Shown one piece after another: positions 1-4,144 of a stretch of 10,126 bases of DNA. The stretch comes from Methanomicrobium sp. GTDB lineage: Archaea > Halobacteriota > Methanomicrobia > Methanomicrobiales > Methanomicrobiaceae. Under the pieces are notes generated by a model. That model was not told the origin of the DNA. It did no database searches and was given only the letters and a program-made list of their open reading frames with translations. The translations under genes and the position numbers were made by a program. The stretch spans positions 1 through 10,126 of the forward strand of contig JAFZMT010000103.1 of assembly GCA_017553245.1 (NCBI GenBank). The letters run 5' to 3'. Positions within the stretch are counted from its first letter, which is position 1, and every line of letters begins with the position of its first letter.

Positions 1-85
1 CCCGACCGAAGAAGAATTGCTGGTCGAATTGAAGAAGGAATATGATGCTCTTGAATCCGCGAAATCGGATGACAACAAGTCCTAA
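1..85 (+). CDS. 3' end of an unidentified gene (partial)
   Basis: An open frame enters from the left edge (first full codon at base 2) and stops at TAA 83-85. The 27 visible residues begin PTEEELLVELKKEYDALES and end in KSDDNKS. They are highly charged and would form an amphipathic helix followed by a short hydrophilic tail. The other two forward frames hit stops by about base 45, so this is the only frame that can be coding. A strong hairpin with a T-run follows 22 nt after the stop, as expected for the end of a transcript. The visible part is too short to assign a family. Confidence 0.55.
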   Translation, partial: PTEEELLVELKKEYDALESAKSDDNKS

Positions 86-106
86 GGGTAAAGTTAAAAT
101 CAAATG

Positions 107-134
107 AAAAGGGTACGCAGTGCGTACCCTTTTT
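107..134 (+). terminator. Intrinsic-terminator-like hairpin
   Basis: A perfect 12-bp stem, AAAAGGGTACGC (107-118) pairing with GCGTACCCTTTT (122-133), closes a 3-nt loop, and the right arm runs into T5 (130-134). It lies 22 nt after the stop of the left-edge gene. The A-tract on the left arm means the minus strand also shows a hairpin ending in T's, so it could serve the convergent antiporter gene as well. Confidence 0.7.
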
Positions 135-137
135 ATC

Positions 138-175
138 GGGGCTTGGAAATTTGGTTTTATGCAATTCCAAGCCCC
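138..175. terminator. Second inverted repeat between convergent genes
   Basis: An 11-bp perfect inverted repeat, GGGGCTTGGAA (138-148) with TTCCAAGCCCC (165-175), has a 16-nt loop. It lies 3 nt after the first hairpin and 89 nt beyond the antiporter stop. Read on the minus strand it precedes the T-rich flank of the first hairpin, so it may help end antiporter transcription. Confidence 0.45.
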
Positions 176-264
176 TTACTGTCCTGTTTTTACCGTCAAC
201 TTTGCATCTTTCAGAAAAGTTATTGTATTTAATATTTTACTTTACAATGACTTTTGATTCGGCG

Positions 265-1461
265 TCACTCCGCACTGCCGCCCGCAATTTTTTCTTTTGC
301 GATAACGCTTCTCAGCGCAATCGGCGTAATTATCGTCGTAATCAGACTCATAAGGACAATCGTCACGTAAATTCCCTGCCCGATAAGTCCCATGGTAAGC
401 CCCATAAGAGCCACGACCATCGCCACCTCACCGCGGGGCGCCATACCCGTTCCTATCACTATGGAATCGCTCTTCGAATATCCGAGGAGCTTTGCGGGGA
501 CTCCGCAGCCGATGACCTTGGTCACCACCGCAACGACGGTAAGCGCGATGAGGAACAAAACGGCATCGAAGGTCAGAGCCGACATGTCCACGAGGATACC
601 CAAGGAGACGAAGAATATCGACGCAAATATGATATAGAGATAATCGGCGCCTTCCTCGATGTTCTTGCCGTGCTTCAGCTTAACGCCGTTGAACGACACA
701 CCCGCAATGAACGCACCGATGATAGCCGAAACATCCACAACCTCGGCAAGAGTCGCGTAGAGAAACGCGATCATGACCGCGAAGATGAAGACAACCTCGG
801 GATTCTTTCGGGCGAACTCGGTGCCGTCAATCTTCTCGATCCACCGCGAAATCACGAAGATACCCACGGCGCCGGCGATGACAAGGAAGCCCACCTGAAC
901 CAGAACGGTGATTCCGATTGAGACGAGGGAGAACGAACCGGCGACCACCGAAGCCGTAATCGAAAGCGCCAGAAGACTCAGGACATCGTCGATGACCGCG
1001 GTTCCGATAATCGCCTTCGCCGCCGCAGATTCCAGAAGCGACATCTCGCGAAGCACATTCGCCGTTATCGCGATGCTCGTCGCAGTCAGCGCCGTACCTA
1101 TGAAAAGAGCGCTCACATTGTCGAAACCGAAGAGAATCGCCGTCGCATAGCCTCCCAGCCACGGCACAATCACGCCCACAAGACCGATGACGCCGAACCG
1201 GATATCCGTCAAATCCCGAATATTAAACTCAAAACCGATAACGAACATAAGGATAACGGCGCCCAGCGACGCTATACTCTGAACAAAGTTCGTATACGTA
1301 ATCAGCTCCAGAAAACTCGGTCCCACGATAAGACCGATAAGAATCTCTCCCACGACTGCCGACTGATGAATACGCGAAGCCAGCAGATAGCCGCCGAGAG
1401 CAACGAAAAGCAGAAGACTCATCTGCAGTTCCACGGAATCAAAAATATCAACGGGTAACAT
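265..1461 (-). CDS. CPA2-family cation/proton antiporter (Na+/H+ or K+/H+), membrane domain only
   Basis: A 398-residue polytopic membrane protein that would exchange Na+ or K+ for protons. Hydrophobic segments fill almost the whole length, about 11-13 helices. Family marks visible are LMFVIGFEFN at 71-80, TATSIAITANVL at 126-137 (the broken-helix region), the paired acidic ion-binding residues D158-D159 in GTAVIDDVLSLL, and a late APRGEVAMVVAL helix. The protein ends soon after the last helix with no RCK/TrkA-N nucleotide-binding domain, unlike KefB/KefC, but as in many archaeal members. The start at 1461 has no Shine-Dalgarno sequence. A TATA-like GATATATC centred about 25 bp upstream would give a nearly leaderless mRNA. 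It is divergent from the archaellin-like gene. The transported cation cannot be read from the sequence. Confidence 0.88.
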   Translation of the reverse strand: MLPVDIFDSVELQMSLLLFVALGGYLLASRIHQSAVVGEILIGLIVGPSFLELITYTNFVQSIASLGAVILMFVIGFEFNIRDLTDIRFGVIGLVGVIVPWLGGYATAILFGFDNVSALFIGTALTATSIAITANVLREMSLLESAAAKAIIGTAVIDDVLSLLALSITASVVAGSFSLVSIGITVLVQVGFLVIAGAVGIFVISRWIEKIDGTEFARKNPEVVFIFAVMIAFLYATLAEVVDVSAIIGAFIAGVSFNGVKLKHGKNIEEGADYLYIIFASIFFVSLGILVDMSALTFDAVLFLIALTVVAVVTKVIGCGVPAKLLGYSKSDSIVIGTGMAPRGEVAMVVALMGLTMGLIGQGIYVTIVLMSLITTIITPIALRSVIAKEKIAGGSAE

Positions 1462-1482
1462 AACAGTATTTTTAAAAACGAA

Positions 1483-1490
1483 GATATATC
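1483..1490 (-). promoter_or_regulatory. TATA-like box for the antiporter gene
   Basis: GATATATC is centred about 25 bp upstream of the antiporter ATG, the usual archaeal TATA-to-start distance, implying a leaderless or near-leaderless mRNA. The same 8-mer stands at a similar place before the gene at 2335. A competing TATA candidate on this strand (TTATAAAAT, complement of 1541-1549) would instead give a leader of about 60 nt. Confidence 0.4.
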
Positions 1491-1491
1491 A

Positions 1492-1513
1492 GTCTTTTCA
1501 CCCGCGAAAAGAC
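1492..1513. promoter_or_regulatory. Inverted repeat in the divergent promoter region
   Basis: GTCTTTTC (1492-1499) and GAAAAGAC (1506-1513) form a perfect 8-bp inverted repeat around a 6-bp GC-rich spacer. It lies next to the GATATATC box and inside the 147-bp divergent region, a fitting place for a dimeric repressor site. It could also form a leader hairpin if transcription starts further upstream. Confidence 0.4.
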
Positions 1514-1608
1514 CGCCTTTGGCATATCAGATAATTACTTATTTTATAATTTTAATATCATCTAACCAAGCAGAATACATTCTCGAAGAATGATTCCGAG
1601 ACCGAAAA

Positions 1609-2220
1609 ATGCGCCGCCGCACTCAAAAGACGAAAAACCGAAAGATTTGCAGGGAAAGCAGATCCTCGGAAGGCTTTACCGGGCTTGAAGCCGCAATCGT
1701 ACTTCTCTCCTTCATAGTAGTGACGGCTGTCTTCTCCTACGTAATTCTGGGCAGCGGCTTTCATACCGTCCAGAAAAGTCAGGCGGTAATCTACAGCGCA
1801 CTCGAACAGAGTTCCTCGTCCATGCTCGTCGACGAAGTCATGTACATCCGCAACACGACATCCGGCAACATAGGGATGATTAGGATATACATGAGGAGTC
1901 CGCACTCGCTCGTTCCCGGCGATCTCTCCAAGATGACAATGTCTTATGCGACGCCGAAAGGGTATTGCACCATTGAGCAGGACAGCCCGCTCTACGACAA
2001 CGGCAATCCGCCGGCGGCGGGAAAGTGGAATATCTACAAAAATACGGGTACCGATGCCGGTAAAGACCCCATCCTTCTTTACAACGGAGACTATGTGATA
2101 GTTCTTGTGCATCTGCCGGTCGACAGGGAGCTGAAACCCGGCGACGAATACTGGATTGAGGTAGTCCAGCCTTTGGGTCTCTCTATGCTCATATCGAAGA
2201 CGGCACCGTCTCTCCCGTAA
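1609..2220 (+). CDS. Archaellin/type IV pilin-like protein, solitary
   Basis: A 203-residue protein with a class III (type IV pilin-like) signal peptide and an archaellin-type body. A long basic leader (MRRRTQKTKNRK...SSEG) ends at G22. FTGLEAAIVLLSFIVVTAVFSYVILG then gives a conserved hydrophobic helix with Glu at +5 (E27). The FlaK/ArlK or EppA-type prepilin peptidase would be expected to cut between G22 and F23. The following QKSQAVIYSALEQSSSSM and the C-terminal IEVVQPLGLSMLISKTAP also match the archaellin pattern. The product would be a subunit of an archaellum or related surface filament. Oddities: the 22-residue leader is longer than the usual 6-14, it holds a cysteine (C14), and no other arl/fla gene is next to it. 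No in-frame start exists upstream because TGA 1591 closes the frame; no Shine-Dalgarno is seen. Confidence 0.8.
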   Translation: MRRRTQKTKNRKICRESRSSEGFTGLEAAIVLLSFIVVTAVFSYVILGSGFHTVQKSQAVIYSALEQSSSSMLVDEVMYIRNTTSGNIGMIRIYMRSPHSLVPGDLSKMTMSYATPKGYCTIEQDSPLYDNGNPPAAGKWNIYKNTGTDAGKDPILLYNGDYVIVLVHLPVDRELKPGDEYWIEVVQPLGLSMLISKTAPSLP

Positions 2221-2221
2221 A

Positions 2222-2270
2222 CCCGCCCGTCCCTCACCCTCTCCATCGCCCTCACCCCCCCGTAAACCCC
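2222..2270 (-). other. G-quadruplex / i-motif-capable spacer
   Basis: Right after the archaellin-like stop, the plus strand carries six C-runs of three or more (2222-2224, 2226-2228, 2231-2233, 2237-2239, 2249-2251, 2255-2261) and then CCCC 2267-2270. The minus strand therefore reads GGGTGAGGGACGGGCGGG (2239-2222), a canonical four-run G-quadruplex pattern with loops of 3, 2 and 1, plus further runs. The transcript would be C-rich and is followed by a T-rich patch (2271-2279), so it may mark a transcript end. Confidence 0.5.
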
Positions 2271-2301
2271 TTTTCTTTAACCCCGCGAAAGTTTCAGCAG
2301 T

Positions 2302-2309
2302 GATATATC
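2302..2309 (+). promoter_or_regulatory. TATA-like box for the gene at 2335
   Basis: GATATATC is centred about 29 bp before the ATG at 2335. No Shine-Dalgarno lies upstream of that ATG, which fits a leaderless or very short-leader mRNA with its own promoter rather than read-through from the archaellin-like gene. Confidence 0.45.
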
Positions 2310-2334
2310 TTAACGCGCCCAACATAACAGAGAC

Positions 2335-3003
2335 ATGGTTGAAGAATTGTCTGCCTCAATCGTACCCGCGGTCATTCTGGTCGCATATTTCATCGTAATC
2401 GTCATTGCCCTGATGGCGGTGCGCAGGAAAAGAGCGGGTCAGATTCGCGACCGCGACGACATAAGGCTTGAAAAGAAGTTCAAGGCGAAGTTCTTTCGGA
2501 GTCTGACCGAAGGATTTCAGCTTGAATCGATAAAGACCCTCGACGATATCCTCAATATCTATGAGGCTGTAGCCTCGCTGAGCGAAGAGGACATAAGCTA
2601 CAGATACGGACTTTCGCGCTATCTCCGCGAATATCTCGTAGCCCTCATCTCCAAGGACGAGAAGATAATCCCGCGGACCACCCGCGAAGAGGACATTCTC
2701 GAATGGAAAAAGCTGCTCGACCGCATCATCACCGAAAACGACATTCAGGTGCCCTACTCGGATCTGCCGCCGCTTGAGAGAAATATCTTAAACGACATCA
2801 CAATCTATCTCAAAAAGGGCGACACCGAGCACATAAGCGACAAACTCAAGGAGCTGTCGCGGCTTATCAAGGCAAGGGACGGGGAGCTCAACCGCATCGG
2901 CAAAAAAACCGACGGATATCTCCAGATTGCGCTCTTCTGCCTGCTGATATCGATTGTGTCCGGCGGCATCGCGGTCTATCTGTATTATAAGATGACGGTA
3001 TGA
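2335..3003 (+). CDS. Unrecognised membrane protein with one helix at each end
   Basis: A 222-residue protein that I do not recognise. A hydrophobic helix at about 9-29 is followed at once by RRKRAGQIRDR, so by the positive-inside rule the middle should be cytoplasmic. Residues 40-195 are highly charged and largely helical, rich in K, E, D, R and L, with heptad-like stretches around 66-107 and 165-190 that may form coiled coils. A second helix (about 196-217) is followed by YYKMTV. Predicted topology is N-out, large cytoplasmic domain, C-out. There are no catalytic motifs and only one Cys (C202, in the second helix). It follows the archaellin-like gene by 114 bp with an apparent promoter of its own. 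A scaffold or sensor role is possible but unsupported. Confidence 0.75.
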   Translation: MVEELSASIVPAVILVAYFIVIVIALMAVRRKRAGQIRDRDDIRLEKKFKAKFFRSLTEGFQLESIKTLDDILNIYEAVASLSEEDISYRYGLSRYLREYLVALISKDEKIIPRTTREEDILEWKKLLDRIITENDIQVPYSDLPPLERNILNDITIYLKKGDTEHISDKLKELSRLIKARDGELNRIGKKTDGYLQIALFCLLISIVSGGIAVYLYYKMTV

Positions 3004-3119
3004 GGGTCTGAAGGCTCCCGCAATGCAGGAGTAAAAAGTATTTATGAATACATGACCATCTTAATGTAGACAAATGATCACGGCGGCACTGCGAAAGCCG
3101 TCGCAAATACGGAGGAAAT

Positions 3120-3302
3120 ATGGATTATTTAGGATTAGTGGCAATAATTCTCGGAGTTATGCTTCTGCTTCTGGGAGCGGGAATGACATTCAAGATAGAG
3201 ATACTCGAGATGATTATGCAGTCGTTCATGGGCGTAATAGCCATGCTCTTCGGTCTGGTGCTGCTGCTCGGCGGCGCCATGATTGTCAAGGATGATCAGT
3301 AA
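3120..3302 (+). CDS. Small two-helix membrane protein
   Basis: A 60-residue hydrophobic protein of unknown function. The first helix (about 3-23, LGLVAIILGVMLLLLGAGM) and the second (about 32-55) each contain Gly residues (G13 and G19-G21; G38, G45, G51-G52) that could allow close helix packing. A short charged turn (KIEILE) separates them, and the tail ends VKDDQ. The start is well supported by a strong Shine-Dalgarno GGAGG at 3111-3115, 4 nt before the ATG. Real coding rather than chance is supported by that site, by the clean two-helix profile, and by a terminator-like hairpin 26 nt after the stop. It may share a transcript with the gene at 2335 or use a weak TATA-like GTATTTAT at 3038-3045. 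Confidence 0.75.
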   Translation: MDYLGLVAIILGVMLLLLGAGMTFKIEILEMIMQSFMGVIAMLFGLVLLLGGAMIVKDDQ

Positions 3303-3328
3303 ACGACGTATAAATTTCATCACGGTGA

Positions 3329-3361
3329 CGGCGGCATTTTGCCGCTGAGCCCGATATTTTT
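3329..3361 (+). terminator. Terminator-like hairpin with downstream T-runs
   Basis: GCGGCA (3331-3336) pairs with TGCCGC (3340-3345) around TTT, and the stem extends by a G-T and a C-G pair to 3329/3347. T5 runs follow at 3357-3361 and 3366-3370. It lies 26 nt after the stop of the small membrane protein gene. Confidence 0.55.
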
Positions 3362-3374
3362 GTTATTTTTGTAA

Positions 3375-3450
3375 TATTTGCACAATTTGCACTATTTGCA
3401 CTATTTGCACTATTTTACACTATTTTGCAATGTTTTGCAGTATCTTGCAT
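3375..3450. repeat. Tandem array of eight 9-10 bp TATTTGCAC-like units
   Basis: The consecutive units are TATTTGCAC, AATTTGCAC, TATTTGCAC, TATTTGCAC, TATTTTACAC, TATTTTGCAA, TGTTTTGCAG and TATCTTGCAT. The first four are 9 bp and nearly identical; the last four are 10 bp and diverged. T-tracts recur at close to one helical turn, which would favour bent DNA. It lies between a terminator-like hairpin and the promoter of the metal operon. Confidence 0.85.
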
Positions 3451-3582
3451 TCTTTATCCGTTCTGCGTGATAAGTGTGCATGATCAGCCGCAATTTCTCA
3501 TTAATTTCCCTTCTTTACGCCGCCACCATACATCATACTCCTGTTTGCGTGCCGCATCCCCCGATTCCGCATCTCCCCTTTT

Positions 3583-3604
3583 TCGGATTTTACAAAAAAT
3601 CCGA
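3583..3604. promoter_or_regulatory. Inverted repeat just upstream of the metal-operon promoter
   Basis: TCGGATTTT (3583-3591) and AAAATCCGA (3596-3604) form a perfect 9-bp stem with a 4-nt loop, followed by GTTTT. It ends 11 bp before the TATA box at 3616. It may insulate the promoter as a terminator for upstream transcription, or it may bind a regulator. Confidence 0.45.
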
Positions 3605-3615
3605 GTTTTAAAAAG

Positions 3616-3623
3616 ATATATAT
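3616..3623 (+). promoter_or_regulatory. TATA box of the marR-ATPase operon
   Basis: ATATATAT follows an A-rich stretch (3610-3614) that could be a BRE-like element. With the usual archaeal spacing, transcription would start near 3645, giving a leader of about 60 nt to the ATG at 3709. The start site would then lie among the TCAAAC repeats, so a bound repressor would block polymerase or TFB. Confidence 0.5.
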
Positions 3624-3624
3624 T

Positions 3625-3697
3625 GTTTGATAGTCAAACTATGTGTGTGTCAAACAATTCGTATGTCAAATAATACGTAAATCAAACAACATGCATA
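3625..3697 (+). promoter_or_regulatory. Operator-like array: four direct repeats at a 16-bp period
   Basis: TCAAAC/T begins at 3634, 3650, 3666 and 3682, exactly 16 bp apart each time. The 16-bp units start TCAAACTA, TCAAACAA, TCAAATAA and TCAAACAA; the rest of each unit diverges. The first copy pairs with GTTTGA (3625-3630) as a palindrome around TAG, a plausible MarR dimer site. The array covers the likely transcription start and ends 11 bp before the regulator's ATG. This suggests that the MarR protein regulates its own operon through it; binding is inferred. Confidence 0.65.
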
Positions 3698-3708
3698 AGG
3701 GGAAAAAT

Positions 3709-4125
3709 ATGGATCCGATAGATGAATTGAACGAAAATCTTGTAGAGTTCTTCGACCGCATGTCCTCATGGGAGCAGTCCGTGATACAGCAGGGGAAGCT
3801 GAATGTCGCAGGAGCGCACGCAATCGAAAAACTCGGTCATTTCGGAAGCATGAGCATGAAAGACCTCTCCAAAGACCTCGGAGTCACGACCGGCACCACC
3901 ACGATAACGGTCGACAGGCTCGAAAAGGGAGGGTATGCCGTCCGCGAACGTGCCGACAACGACCGGCGCTCCTACATAATACGCCTCACAGAGAAGGGAA
4001 ACGACGCGTATCTTGACCATCACCGGCATCATCTCAGTTTCGCAAAGGAGATTGCCTCGTTCCTCACCGACGAAGAGATCGAGTGCTTTACCGCCGTTCT
4101 TGAAAAGATAAACAAAGAGATATGA
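3709..4125 (+). CDS. MarR-family regulator, probably metal-sensing
   Basis: A 138-residue winged-helix repressor. After an N-terminal dimerisation helix come KDLSKDLGV (51-59), the recognition helix TTGTTTITVDRLEKGGY (60-76), and the wing RERADNDRRSYIIRLTEKG (79-97) with the usual D-x-R-R. The following helix carries H104, H105, H107 and H108 in LDHHRHHLSFAKE. AdcR, the zinc-dependent MarR protein of streptococci, has a His cluster at the same place, and H37 here lines up with its H42. Zinc or another divalent metal is therefore the likely ligand. The chosen start has a Shine-Dalgarno AAGGGGA (3697-3703) 5 nt upstream. In-frame ATGs at 3643 and 3691 would put the operator repeats or the Shine-Dalgarno inside the gene. 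The stop is 19 nt before the ATPase start, so the two form an operon. Confidence 0.85.
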   Translation: MDPIDELNENLVEFFDRMSSWEQSVIQQGKLNVAGAHAIEKLGHFGSMSMKDLSKDLGVTTGTTTITVDRLEKGGYAVRERADNDRRSYIIRLTEKGNDAYLDHHRHHLSFAKEIASFLTDEEIECFTAVLEKINKEI

Positions 4126-4144
4126 GCGAATAACGGGGGATAAA

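Larger units (their letters stand above)
3303..3708. other. Gene-free stretch with terminator, repeats and promoter
   Basis: No convincing gene was found here. Reading left to right it holds a terminator-like hairpin (3329-3347) with T-runs, an array of eight 9-10 bp units (3375-3450), about 130 bp of unremarkable sequence, a second hairpin (3583-3604), a TATA box (3616-3623) and the repeat operator (3625-3697) of the metal operon. Confidence 0.7.

Noticed and set aside
151..921. Plus-strand open frame of 256 codons antisense to the antiporter
   Set aside because: It is a hydrophilic Asp/His/Arg-rich translation of the antisense of a membrane protein; no motifs and no ribosome-binding site.
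1590..1688. Alternative ATG at 1590 as a frameshifted start for the archaellin-like gene
   Set aside because: That frame gives a 32-residue peptide ending at a stop near 1688 and does not resemble a class III signal peptide; the frame from 1609 gives an intact basic leader, so no frameshift is needed.
1558..2325. Minus-strand open frame of 255 codons overlapping the archaellin-like gene
   Set aside because: It has no family likeness, is rich in Arg/His/Cys as expected for an antisense shadow, and runs through the C-rich spacer, whereas the plus-strand product has clear archaellin features.
3425..3673. 82-codon plus-strand open frame upstream of MarR
   Set aside because: It overlaps the tandem array, the hairpin, the TATA box and the operator, has no Shine-Dalgarno, and its composition looks random.
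3643..3708. Longer N terminus for the MarR protein (ATG 3643 or 3691)
   Set aside because: The added residues are the translated operator repeats and the Shine-Dalgarno; AAGGGGA is ideally spaced for the ATG at 3709, and the family fold starts there.
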